From positions 128,467,989 to 128,531,988 of the forward strand of contig CP136068.1 of the NCBI GenBank assembly GCA_032622095.1: 64,000 bases of DNA, read 5' to 3'. Positions 47,701 through 57,589 of the stretch are shown here, piece after piece (the first letter of the stretch is position 1; each line of letters opens with the position of its first letter). The notes below the pieces were generated by a model. The model ran no database searches and was not told where the DNA came from. It worked only from the letters and a program-made list of their open reading frames with translations. Both the position numbers and the translations under genes were made by a program. This stretch comes from Siphonodentalium dalli (taxonomy: Eukaryota; Mollusca; Scaphopoda; Gadilida; Siphonodentaliidae).

Positions 47701-50700
47701 CTATTTGTGAACCAAGAAAAATTCAAAATCAAATCGAAACGAATCGCGACCCACTTGGAGGATAGCGAAAAAACAAAGTCAGCCTAAATTTAATGTGGAT
47801 TCAGTAATAAAATAATTGGTTAGAACTTCTGAAGTGTACTTTAGCATTTTATGATGAAATAATTGCATGGAGAGTAACCAAGAGAAACGGAGAGTGATTG
47901 GCCCTCGATTGGAATTTATTGAAAATGTCATTAAAATTCCATTGAGGAATGATGAGACGACCCTACCATCTATCTTGACATTTCGGTGTGTTCTGTCCAT
48001 TTAGTATTTGAATCACTTATTGTCAGGGCACTAAAACCAGCATCTACACAATGTATACTCAGTGATGTAGCTATTCCGTTGTGCGGATATACACGTGTAT
48101 ATACTGAAATCGATGGTCACAAATCTAGCGATCGCAATGATATATGTATACATGTACGTCATAATGCCGAACAGTTCCAATGATATATGTATACATGTAC
48201 GGCACAATGCCGAACAGTTCCAATGATATATGTATACATGTACGTCATAATGCCGAACAGTTCCAATGATATATGTATACATGTACGTCATAATGCCGAA
48301 CAGTTCCAATGATATATGTATACATGTACGTCATAATGCCGAACAGTTCCAATGATGTATGTATACATGTACGTCATAATGCCGAACAGTTCCAATGATA
48401 TATGTATACATGTACGTCATAATGCCGAACAGTTCCAAAGATATATGTATACATGTACGTCATAATGCCGAACAGTTCCAATGATATATGTATACATGTA
48501 CGTCATAATGCCGAACAGTTCCAATGATATATGTATACATGTACGTCATAATGCCGAACAGTTCCAGTTACACATACAATGCTCGTGACGATTTAACCCT
48601 TTACCCAACAAAACGGCCAAAAACGCCCAAATATAGCTTCAACAGCCTAAAATATCTTCGGTCTGTCTCAATAACACCATACAAATATGGATAGCATTGG
48701 AACCGGTTCATTGCGCACATTGTGATGGTTACAGTTATGCCCTGTGCCAATGCATTCTCTTATATATGCGAGTCGACCATAGGTCGCCTCGCATATATAA
48801 GAGAATGCATTGGCCTAAAAAAAATCTTTTTTAACACTTTTTACCATTTTTTCTTACATTCTTTAACAATTTTATAATTTTTTCTTACATTTTTTAACAA
48901 TTTTTATAATATTTTTCTACATTCTTTGACAATTTTATCATTTTTAATGTGTTAAGCCAATGCATTCTCTTATATATGCGAGGCGACCTATGGTCGACTC
49001 GCATATATAAGAGAATGCATTGGCACAGGCCCGTTCTGTTCTGTTGGGTAAAGGGTTAAGGTTGAAACAACCCTCAATGTAATAAGAGCTATGTTCGCAG
49101 TGTACGCAACTACACAATATATAGGCAATACCTACAGTTTTAACTACGCTCACATTATATGTCGGCAGATATCTGAATCGGTCATGGTTGATGTATATTA
49201 ATAGTTGAATACCGCATGATATATCATATATACATGGCCCGATTCGACACCAAATTATTTTAAGTTTCCTAAGCCGATTTTCAGCTTACCATGCAAACAA
49301 AAATTGAAAATTATCACAAAAATACAATCACCATCAAATCAACAATAGCATCCGTCAGCTGTACGTTGAAAAGTAGTATAAAATATCATAATTGAGATCT
49401 GTATTAAACCCTTTTTAGTTACTAAAATGAACAATTGTATATGGATACATGTACAACATTTCTCATATCCACATACATACAACTGAGGTGAACGCTTGTG
49501 TATGGATACGTACATGTACTCCTTAATGTTTTTCTGCACGTTCTTGACTTCCCCCAATTGCCAAGTGATAGTGCCAACAGTGACATTATGATAACGATAG
49601 AGTGAATTATGGAGACTCGCTAAGACAATGCACTGGCACGGGTTATCTAATGCTACGCCAGTGAGACTCCCTTCATGAAATGGTTAATCACTGTTATATT
49701 CTTGATTTATTATAGCAAAATTAACGTATTTGAACGGGGTTGATAACTGCCTTGAGTTATACTAAGGTTCTCTTTCCCATCTAACAGCATGTACTCCTGG
49801 GTTCTACGGAACAATTTATCCGGGTGGATGTCCGAAGACGTGTCGTGGACGGCGATGCGATTATCGCAAAAATGCAGAAGTGGGCTGTTCGGATTTTCAT
49901 GGAACATGCGAAGGCGGATGCGAGGATTTCTGGTCTGGTAGAGATTGTAGTGACACATGTAACAACAGTTGTAGAACATGCGACCAGTGGACCAAAGCAT
50001 GTCATGAATGCCCATCTGGGTCTTATGGAACCGCATGCAAACACTCATGCAGTGAACACTGCAGCAGGGATTTTCAGGGTGCACCTGAATGTGAGCCAAA
50101 CGACGGACGATGTCTTTCGTGTCAAACTGGTCGCTATGGAGACACGTGTTCGGAGACATGCGCGCCCAACTGCCGCGGAGACGTCTGCGAGAGGTCGTGG
50201 GGTCGTTGCAGCGGCGGTTGTAATGGTACATATTTCGGTGGGTTTTGCACGAAAACATGTGACTCGGGCTGCTTAAATCTGAATGAGAGTTATAGCGCAT
50301 GTGATCAGGACATGGGCATCTGTTTTAGTTGTGTTGACGGATTCTATGGACTGACGTGTTCACTGTCGTGCAGTGGCGACTGTACATCCGGGGTCTGTGA
50401 TCGATGGACTGGAACTTGTATTTCAGGCAATTCAGGAGCATCTAAAGGTACCTATACAGTTACGTGAACTCTATACAACTGATATGCGATATATGCAGGT
50501 GTATATCATACAATGAATCTCTATTTTGGCTATGGTGGTTGACATCATATTCAACCAGTTCAAATACTAAGAACTTGATGATACTCTGACGGGGAACTTC
50601 ATTGCATTGGATATATATCGCAAGTAATGCCGATGGGGTCATTGTCACAAGGCTCCAGGTCACATTCGTAGCCAGCTTTTAAAATCGATCACAAATGTAG

Positions 50701-53700
50701 CCAGCTTTTCACTAGCGATCACATTCATAGCCAGCTTTTCACTAGCGATCACATTCGTAACCAGCTTTTCCAATTCAATGCTCTATATATGCCCCCCCCC
50801 CCCCCCCCTTGAGTCCGGAATCCAGTTTTAAAATGTCGCTGGAATCCGGAATCCAGCTTCAAATTGAATCCGGAATCCAGTTTAAGAAACAAATACCGAT
50901 TTCACGTTTAGTTTACATGATATTATATATCTTATATTCAATACAATGGAACCATGATCACCATGGAAACAGGCCTTTGGCTTTATGGTGTATATGCTAA
51001 GAGTACACAGTCTGACCCCCCCCCCCCCGCTAAAGTATATTATGCTCCGCAGGTGCCCCTAGATCATTAGAGTATTTATGTAGTACCCACCCACCACCCC
51101 ATCACGCCACCCATAGTATACTATGCGCCACAGGCGCTCGGTACATAAATACTCTAATGGTCTGGGGCGCCTGTGGCGCATAAGATACTATAGGAGGGGT
51201 CAGACTTTGTACTCTTACCATACTTACCAGTATACGAGCGCCTGCGGCGTATAAGATACTATGGGTGGCGGTATATAGGTTGTACCCACTACCCACCCAC
51301 CACCCCACCTAGTATCTTATGCGCCGCGTGCGCTCGTATATAGGTATCATTCCCTGCTAGCTTCGCTCGCGAGCCCCTAATTCGACCCCTAATCTGTCTC
51401 AGGGTACATATACATGACCGTCGATGATGACGTTCCAAGCTCCCGTGGTACCGTGACTGCGTGAGTACGACAGTATACAGTACTCGCCGTGTAAGCTGTG
51501 GGTGGTCGGAGTGCTCGAAAGTAATCCCCGTACGTTGGTCCATTCCGTTTCCGTGTCGGCAAGAAGAAACCGACCACCGAGGTAATCTTCGTCACTGGCC
51601 ATCCTTCGCATTTGGTACAGGCTGACCCCCCTGGCCTTCACCCAGCATATAACATATTTCTCCTTTAACATCGCTTTCAACTTAGACAGTTTTACAGTGT
51701 TGCTCAGTTCAGTAACAAAACTCCTCATCTCGGGGCGAGTTCCGTCCCGAAATGACAACCTACACGCTGTTTCTAGCAGCATACCGGTAAACACGCGAAA
51801 TTTATGGGCATCCAATTTCGATGCAATGGCCGGCCTTGACACTAAATAGGAAACGTAACTCTTGCCGGTTTCGGTAAATCTACACTTCGGATAACCGCCG
51901 CAAATAATGACCGGAAAGATAAAGAGCACCGTATACAAACGAATATATACGGACTAAGTCCTATAAGAGTGTGCATCAGATTGGATCCCATATACAATTC
52001 GTGATATTATGATCTATTATGACCAAATGAGGAACCAAATCGCAATATTTCACCCGAAATGGAATCCGTTTATATAAATACATGAATCCGGAATCCAGAT
52101 TAAATTGTGTCTTGAATCCGGCGTACGGGTCCAAAATGGGTCGAATCCGGCGTACGAAAAGGGGGGAAGGGGCCCTCATATATGGCGCGAAATACGACGT
52201 CATCGCGTTCGTGACTAAAATTTCGACGTCATGCCCCAAAACTGACTTCGTTTATCAACTTATGTTGGAATATAATTCGACCATTCTAACGACATTGATC
52301 GGAGACCTCAGGTTATTAGATGAATTATTATGAAATTAACATTCAAGTTGTTTTTCATCCATCAACTCAGAAAAAAATGAGATTAAAGCCACATGGCGGT
52401 TTGCGCTCCAAAATTCAAATAACATTATTCGTTTTTGAATTTTTCTCAGTATCGAAATAGGCCGATAAATAGCCTAACTAACTTTCTACGAGCATTGTGT
52501 AACCCAAAAAGACACATTGAACTAATGACAAATACAACTATGAACAAGGTGTTTGGGTCCCAAACAAAAAAACAGCCATTAGCACGACATGGAACAGAAA
52601 AGAGCGTTCAGTGTTTTTCAATTCCTGATATGGTAGCAATAAAGAGCGTTTATCTGACTTCAGGCGAAAAATTGAAAACGGCTGGAAAATGGCTGTGACT
52701 AGCAAGTGTGCTTGTTTCAGAGCATATGAAGCCGGTATAGCAATAGTTCGTTTATCTATCGACCCATCGTACCCATGTCATGCGTCATGGTGTAGTGATC
52801 TTTGTCAGTGAAGTATCTAGCTACCAAACATGTTTACGCTTGTACACAATTTTGGTTTAAATTCACGCATCTGGTTAACCCTTTGGGGTAAAATACGTCG
52901 CTCTTATATGCGACTATGTTATTTCCTACTTAACACCCGTTTCTTAACACTTTGTAGGCGAAGGTCCCAGTTTAATATTGCGTTATGTATGTGAACTGAT
53001 TTGGCTTTCCATAGCTTGCAATCATACATTTTTTCCCGGATAATGAATTCAAGTTTATCGCGAAATCGTGCCCACAAAAGACACCTAATTCATTAATCCC
53101 TAGCTGGTACCTTCACATACTACGGAATAAACCAGTAATGAACAGGTATTGAATGAGAAATATAATACCTACCTTATTTGTTTCAATATTATAAAATTCT
53201 CCGTCAGAACTGGTTGAACATGATATCTACGGGCGTAGCTAGAGTAGAGATACATGACATGAGATAAATGCCGGTGTAGAGTCTACTCGATAGCCGATCT
53301 TTGTTTTTGGTAATGTGCATGTGTAATGCTAGGACAATAATGCGTGTTCCTAAGATCTTATTGTATGTTGGTTTGAAAGTTAAATTGGACCAAGTCCAAT
53401 ATTCCGAATGCCCAATATTTCATTTATCCATAACTCCAAAAAAACTTTACTCTGAAGGTCACATGCTCAAATGAAGTTAAGTATCTAGTGAAGCATTCGT
53501 GTTATATAATGAAAGGTACTCAATCCGATCAGACGGTCCCCATACCATCAATATACATTTGTTCAAATTACGCTTTAGTTATCAGAATATATTTATTGCA
53601 ACAACATATTGCTAACCACTGTCAACTATGGCATCAAATTTCCCCAAAACAATTATTTATCAACATTTTGTTCAACAAAATATGGCCGTATTATCACCAA

Positions 53701-55431
53701 AGTATCACGAAATTTGACCGTAATATCACTTGATTTTAGAGTTATCCATCTTTATCCGCAATTTTGTCCGAGACCCTCCGTTTAAAGGGGTACTGTACAC
53801 GGAGATAGACGATTTTTTTATATAACTTTCAAGTTAGATTGTGTTCGCGTTTATATGAGTTTCGTATAAACCTAATTTAGCGAAGAAAATATTGATCTTG
53901 GAAACAAAAATATTACGATTTCAAACTACGCGCCATGTTTTTGACCTTCACCGGAGAAAACGCAGGTCGCATGAAGAGCCGGAAGTTCGTTGTTCGCAAC
54001 TTCAATCTCTTTCATCGAACAATCTCACTCCCTATAAAAAATACTTGACGCTTTGAATCTTGTTTCTTTCTCGTTTGTTTCCGAATCGGTTATAGTGGGC
54101 CTTTCTTTTGCAGGTAACATGTTTTGTTTGAAACTCAATAATGTTCGCGAACGGCCGTCGATAAAAGTCACCCAACATATGAGATTTCAAGAACGGTAAC
54201 TCGTAATGGCATAATTCTCCATTTTATGACTCCAGCCATAAATTGATTTATATTAAATAATTCAATTTTACTTTTATGATAGCCTGTTAACCGGAAGGTT
54301 TTCAGTAGACATCATCGACTCAAATTAGTTATTTTAAAATATAATATTGATATTAGATAGCTATTGTCACCAGGAATTTATTGAAATTGGGGTACAGTAC
54401 CCCTTTAACCACGAGTTTCTGGGCCACATATTATTACACATCTCGAGAAATAACAAACTTCAAAAATCGATATCTGATCACTCTGAGCTTTGATGGGTGG
54501 GTTCCTCGACTCGAATCAAATATTTTACCCCCGAAGCCAAAGAAATAGTACTTTAGGAGCGTCTGATCGGATTGAGTACCTTATAAACGAATTGATGACG
54601 AAATAAACAAAAGACAACGAAACCCTTTGTATTGAGTTTCATGGATATTACGAGGGTGTGATTACCAGAAGGATCCAGGTGTGCCATAAAAGAGGGAACA
54701 TATCAATCTTGATTGACTACAATTACATATACATAAGTACTATGTCGTGCCCATCTAATGATATTGTGAAATCACGTCACTGAACTGAAATAGAAACAAC
54801 CAAACCATATAAAGGGAACCGAAACATTTGCCCAGATATACGAACCAGCACAGCCCTCTTGCATCGGATGGATATCAGTACACGCCCATTAAGATTTGAG
54901 CAAGCTTCGACAACAAAGAAACGAGATGTTTTGTCTTTGGTTTAAACATTATTTATTTATATATGTTATATAAAATACATTGAACCTGGGCAACGCCGGG
55001 TAACCCTGCTAGTGTTATATAAAATACATTGAACGTGAGAATACATAAAGATGGTATTATAATGGATATGGTAATCTATTATATATCGGGTATAAAGGGA
55101 GAGCGATAGTAAGCACATGGCTTTTCGGGTGTCGTTCTCCCTAAGTGTCACGAATGGGCCCCATAAAATGTATATATAATTCATGCCTGGCAGTAGATAA
55201 ATCGGATAGCACATGCATGGGTAAATGTATTGTTTTTTGAAGTTCCATGTTTAGTCATATGTGAATAGTTTTCCCTGTTCGCTATTTTGAAAGTTTTGGT
55301 AAATTCGCTAAATCGCATTTAACTGCTAATTTTGTCACCTCTTTCTTCCAGTGCAACGGAGCAAGATTGGAGTTATCGGCTGGTCCATGGTTGCCATAGC
55401 AATTCTGCGTCTGTCAAAACCATTGACTTAA
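41721..55431 (+). CDS. Gene A: F-type lectin plus EGF-like repeat protein
   Basis: Five exons (41721-41787, 44227-44421, 46709-46927, 49788-50447, 55352-55431) sum to 1221 nt, 406 residues plus stop; all four introns are phase 1, usual for extracellular module shuffling. Residues 1-18 form a signal peptide. 23-160 form an F-type lectin (fucolectin, F5/8C-like) domain: NVLKGK start, VDG, PWWIVDM, IILYNR, ERINGFNIYVS, then RFVVIQIPG and ELEVY. 161-380 hold about five Cys-rich EGF-like modules of the MEGF/scavenger-receptor-F kind. 387-401 is a short hydrophobic stretch, a weak membrane anchor. Missing: the vicinal Cys pair and the usual sugar-binding His of F-type lectins. Likely secreted or cell-surface recognition protein. 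Related molluscan genes can continue into kinase or phosphatase domains; none is seen here. Confidence 0.8.
42590..43770. repeat. Diverged tandem repeat in gene A intron 1
   Basis: Five or six diverged units of about 110-160 bp share ACCAAATATCAAGA and CAAGTTATCATCCGGACAAC. The array is interrupted by a T2 element (about 43290-43697) and ends in a GGACGGACGGACAC stretch. Confidence 0.7.
43290..43697. mobile_element. T2 element without nested insertion
   Basis: Right end ATCGGACTTGGCACTGAAAG then GGTTAA. The left boundary is unclear. It contains a T1-like hairpin (43578-43646) and the site GCTTAAGCATGCTATAGC, the unoccupied counterpart of the 59706 insertion. Confidence 0.7.
44227..44421 (+). 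CDS. Gene A exon 2, lectin domain N-terminal half
   Basis: Acceptor TGTCGACTATTCCAG leaves two bases that complete codon 23 (Tyr). Other upstream AGs give a wrong frame or a stop. Encodes NVLKGKKKVYMPPP, GVDG, KDPWWIVDM and LKIILYNR. Donor GTTAGT. An ATG at 44211 lies in the same frame but upstream of the acceptor. Confidence 0.85.
44771..45290. mobile_element. T5 element, right end decayed
   Basis: TTAAAGACACGGGCGGTGTT start and a CTGTTTATGGCGGTTTTTGA right part, reading like the reverse complement of 2177-2706. Right TTAA not clear. In gene A intron 2. Confidence 0.7.
45291..45989. other. Gene A intron 2, no feature seen
   Basis: No exon of the right phase and no repeat recognised. Confidence 0.4.
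45990..46405 (+). mobile_element. T7 element
   Basis: TTAA at 45990-45993 and 46402-46405; begins AGATGCATAATCC. In gene A intron 2. Confidence 0.8.
46709..46927 (+). CDS. Gene A exon 3, lectin domain C-terminal half
   Basis: Acceptor TTCTCTTGTTTTAG; donor GTAAGT, phase 1 both ends. Encodes EEFAERINGFNIYVSNASG, two N-glycosylation sequons (NAS, NAT), then GRFVVIQIPG and FYELEVY closing the domain. The joint with exon 2 gives YNREEFAERING, where classical members have a Cys-Cys pair. Confidence 0.88.
47371..47506. repeat. 136-bp near-perfect palindrome
   Basis: Arms of about 65 bp: TGTTGATTTTGTTGCGTTCC ... GTGTGGAACGC, loop TTTC, then the complement. Three to four mismatches. In gene A intron 3. 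No TTAA at its edges. Confidence 0.85.
48139..48570. repeat. 43-bp minisatellite, 10 copies
   Basis: Units of exactly 43 bp (GATATATGTATACATGTACG then TCATAATGCCGAACAGTTCC) are nearly identical. Contains the palindrome TGTATACATGTACG. In gene A intron 3. ORFs across it are repeat artefacts. Confidence 0.95.
48593..49059. mobile_element. Double-palindrome element, family T1, copy 7
   Basis: Complete, with two hairpins and a longer spacer than other copies because the TTTTTCTTACATT-type segment is partly duplicated. In gene A intron 3. Confidence 0.9.
49788..50447 (+). CDS. Gene A exon 4, EGF-like modules
   Basis: Acceptor TTTCCCATCTAACAG; donor GTACCT, phase 1 both ends. Encodes 219 whole codons with over 40 cysteines, in modules of the form C-x-x-G-x-(Y/F)-G-x-x-C (for example CPSGSYGTAC, CQTGRYGDTC, CVDGFYGLTC). 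Sequons NNS, NGT and NES are present. A single large exon for several modules. Confidence 0.92.
50997..51340. repeat. Palindromic array in the insertion
   Basis: 50997-51220 folds back (TAAGAGTACACAGTCTGACC with its near complement). Five copies of a 25-bp unit, AGTATCTTATGCGCC(A/G)C(A/G)GGCGC, lie in alternating orientation near 51034, 51117, 51160, 51238 and 51309, each containing its own GCGCC...GGCGC dyad. Confidence 0.7.
51399..51938 (-). CDS. 179-residue ORF of unknown function
   Basis: ATG at 51938 (minus), TGA-type stop at 51399. The N terminus is hydrophobic (LFIFPVIICGG), possibly a signal segment, but a later start is possible. The rest is soluble-like with mixed alpha/beta character: KFRVFTGMLLETACRLSF, LKAMLKEKYVICWVKARG, end NVIIDGHVYVP. 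No known motif is recognised. GC content is visibly higher than the flanks and codon use looks coding. It lies opposite to gene A in its intron 4 and inside a recent insertion. Confidence 0.45.
   Translation of the reverse strand: MYTVLFIFPVIICGGYPKCRFTETGKSYVSYLVSRPAIASKLDAHKFRVFTGMLLETACRLSFRDGTRPEMRSFVTELSNTVKLSKLKAMLKEKYVICWVKARGVSLYQMRRMASDEDYLGGRFLLADTETEWTNVRGLLSSTPTTHSLHGEYCILSYSRSHGTTGAWNVIIDGHVYVP
52386..53511. other. Gene A intron 4, no gene seen
   Basis: 52435-52698 is open for 87 codons but without recognisable features. 52620-52660 resembles T5 internal sequence (CCTGATATGG...AAAGAGCGTT). Confidence 0.4.
53512..54584 (-). mobile_element. T7 element carrying a nested T3 element
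   Basis: T7 in reverse (AAGGTACTCAATCCGATCAG start). At 53782 it is interrupted by T3 and resumes at 54405. The right boundary shows an inverted copy of the same end (CTGATCGGATTGAGTACCTT). Confidence 0.8.
53782..54408. mobile_element. TTAA-flanked element, family T3, copy 1
   Basis: TTAA at 53782-53785 and 54405-54408; perfect 13-bp inverted termini AGGGGTACTGTAC / GTACAGTACCCCT. 619 bp, non-coding, with a TTATGACTCCAGCCATAAAT segment shared with 59706-60307. Confidence 0.9.
54985..55012 (+). mobile_element. Helitron-like 3' terminus
   Basis: Hairpin CCTGGGCAACGCCGGG then TAACCCTGCTAG and T. The 20-bp TTATATAAAATACATTGAAC occurs directly before and after it (54965, 55015). Confidence 0.5.
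55352..55431 (+). CDS. Gene A exon 5 (terminal)
   Basis: Acceptor TTGTCACCTCTTTCTTCCAG; two bases complete codon 381. Encodes QRSKIGVIGWSMVAIAILRL then SKPLT and TAA. The hydrophobic run is only about 15-16 residues. It may be a true short anchor or a membrane exon cut short by a stop. Phase fit and acceptor are good; the identity as last exon is less sure. Confidence 0.6.
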
Positions 55432-55494
55432 AACTACATAAAATCTTGAAGCTTCAAATTAATCTAGTTGTGTGTATCAAATTAGTATCCGTGT

Positions 55495-55740
55495 TTAACC
55501 CATATATGACAGGAACCGCGCTGGTGCAGCATTAAATATCACATGCCAGTGCATTCTTATATATACTAGTCTCCCATACATAAGATAATGCACTGGTTAC
55601 CAGGTCAAGGTAAATATTGTGAGAACAGTGGATTGTCTTATATATGCGAGGCTCCCAATGGGAGAGTCGCATATATAAGAGTATGCATGGGCACAGGGTT
55701 TTCGCATACAATCACGCAGCTCCAGTCATGGAAGGGTTAA
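55495..55740. mobile_element. T1-related element with degraded hairpins
   Basis: TTAACCCATATATGAC start, CATGGAAGGGTTAA end, and two hairpins with TGCGAGGCTCCC/GGGAGAGTCGCATA stems. Starts 64 bp after the gene A stop, probably within its 3' untranslated region. Confidence 0.7.
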
Positions 55741-56049
55741 GAACTTCATACATTTATCCATTGTTGATCCACGTGACAAACGTGACAAACGTGAGCAGGT
55801 TACTGTGTTTAACCCAAACTGTAACGTTGAATCCACTTTTCGAGCTATCCAGTTCTGACATTATATACGTAATTAAATCTAATAAGTTTTATTCAAGAGT
55901 TTTGTCAGTAACAATTTATTCTGATTTGATCTAGACACCCACCAAATTAATATACAGTAATGCCCTAATTAATCGACTCCATAACCCAGCAGAATTGTGG
56001 GTAACTTTTCAGGATTTAGTCGGAAATATGGCTTGTTGCCATTCATCGG

Positions 56050-56215
56050 AAAGCTCTCATGTCACATGCCAGTACATACACTATGTACGCGATATCTATG
56101 ATTTGTATAAGAACAAATTATGTCTATATTTTAATATTCTTTCTGTTTATGACAGTTTTAACGGGTGTGACTATTTTAACAGCATTCCCACCGTGAAGGC
56201 CATCCGTGCCTTTAT
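56050..56215 (-). mobile_element. T5 remnant
   Basis: ATTCTTTCTGTTTATGACAG, TTTTAACGGGTGTGACTATT and GTGAAGGCCATCCGTGCC match the right half of 38966-39860 without the nested T6. Confidence 0.75.
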
Positions 56216-56644
56216 ATGTGTACCCTATACGCCCATCGAGCCCACTTTTACGTTATATAAATCTTATTATTATCCATCCCTTAACTAACACCATTTCCGA
56301 TTGGGCAAAAGCCGCCACGTGATAGTCCTGGAAAAAGTCATATTGGACTCCCGACTGTACAATATGACTTTTCATATTGGACTGCGTGACGTCACGAATT
56401 AACTCAATTGCGAAATGAATCGGTGAAATTGTGATGCGCGCGCAACATTGATGGATTTTAGCAGACGTTTCATTTCCGCATTGAGTTTTTTCTCACATCC
56501 GTGTTTACTTTTCCAAATCATGCTTTCTGATGATCAATATACGGTACAGGTTTTTATAGAGAATTAAGTGCCGACAAATACCCAAAATAACCACAAAAGT
56601 TTTATTTCCAAAATTTGGATTAACATACAGATGGATAATAAAAA

Positions 56645-56815
56645 TGTCATTATACAATCTTGTGTACAGTATGAGTTTTTATTGTACTCGTCCAGGTTGT
56701 GGTGAAAGTCATATTGGACTCGACACTGGCGTGTCTCGTCCAATATGACTTTTCACCACAACCTGGACTCGTACAAGAAAAACACATACTGTACACAACA
56801 TGTATAATAACTTTA
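56645..56815. repeat. 170-bp near-perfect palindrome
   Basis: Arms of about 70-80 bp centred near 56730: TGTGTACAGTATGAGTTTTT, GTCATATTGGACTCGACAC, spacer TGGC, then the complement. A half copy (AGTCATATTGGACTC / AATATGACTTTTC) lies at 56327-56390. Confidence 0.8.
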
Positions 56816-57089
56816 TATTATTGCACACCAACTGGCTTATTTGTGCGGAATACAGCAAAATACAGATGAATTCAAACGTTCAATAAAAGATTGTGTATTG
56901 TTCTAGAACAATACAAACCGATTACGTCAACAACGTCATTGGCGACGTCAACTTTAACAGAAAATTTCTTCACTAAATTATGAAGTATAGCCTACATTAA
57001 GTAAGCGTTTGTTCAATTAAATGAAAAATATCAACATAAATGTTATTATATTAAAATACACAATCTTCAAAGTGTGCAATAAACATAGA

Positions 57090-57231
57090 ACAACACAGTG
57101 TTGTGAACATGTTAACGTTATTGCACTCGTTTGTCGTCCCGCGAGGTAAAACTCGAACCTCCGGTTCTTGTTCTACCATCGCGTCACAACAAACTCGTGC
57201 AATAACGTTAACCAGTTCACACACTTGTGTC
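57090..57231. repeat. Fold-back enclosing a tRNA-like B-box core
   Basis: Inverted arms of about 45 bp (ATGTTAACGTTATTGCACTC with complement). The core, on the minus strand, reads GCGATGGTAGAAC then CCGGAGGTTCGAG, resembling tRNA A- and B-box promoter sequence. It does not fold as a full tRNA. Confidence 0.5.
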
Positions 57232-57589
57232 GTTCTATCTATATACTGAATTGACCACGGGCACAACATGGTGATTATATGGATGAAATAACGAAGAAAT
57301 TGTAGAAATTTAAATTGACTAAATAACAGAGATATTCAGAACTTAAAATAAAAAAAATTTAAAACAGGTTTTTTTTTAAAAGAGCACTTTTCTCGAAGAA
57401 GTGAATGAAATGCTCAAATAATCAGGTCAACAAACTGCCGTATTATCTTAACATTTCCCACCAATGAAAAGGAATCTTTCTGCAGTTGTATTATCTTTTC
57501 GATTCTCTGTCGTCTGTTATATATGTCCTGAACATCCCTCCAAATGAATAATATATCATTCCAATTTTTATTTAAATCGGTTCGTCGAC

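Larger units (their letters stand above)
50792..52178 (-). mobile_element. Insertion with 6-bp TATATG duplication and one ORF
   Basis: TATATG flanks both ends (50786-50791, 52179-52184); the empty relative has it once at 16094. The left end is an 18-C run then GAGTCCGGAATCC; the right end has GAATCCGGCGTACG then a G-run. GAATCCGG is iterated about three times at each end. Between them are a fold-back (50997-51220), further GCGCC palindromes and the 51399-51938 ORF. Superfamily unknown. Confidence 0.65.
50632..52385. mobile_element. P8 fold-back element split by a 1.39 kb insertion
   Basis: Left arm (GATGGGGTCATTGTCACAAG) and body match 15972-16300. The body is interrupted at TATATG and resumes at 52179. 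The right inverted arm is absent. In gene A intron 4. Confidence 0.8.

Noticed and set aside
48031-48309. 92-codon minus-strand frame with repeated Tyr/His segments
   Set aside because: It reads through the 43-bp minisatellite; 43 is not a multiple of 3, so the apparent protein repeat is a product of frame cycling.
49710-50300. 196-codon minus-strand frame
   Set aside because: Shadow of the Cys-rich gene A exon 4, whose plus-strand reading has matching splice sites, phases and EGF motifs.
57090-57231. Functional tRNA gene
   Set aside because: Only box-like promoter elements are present; acceptor and anticodon stems cannot be formed.
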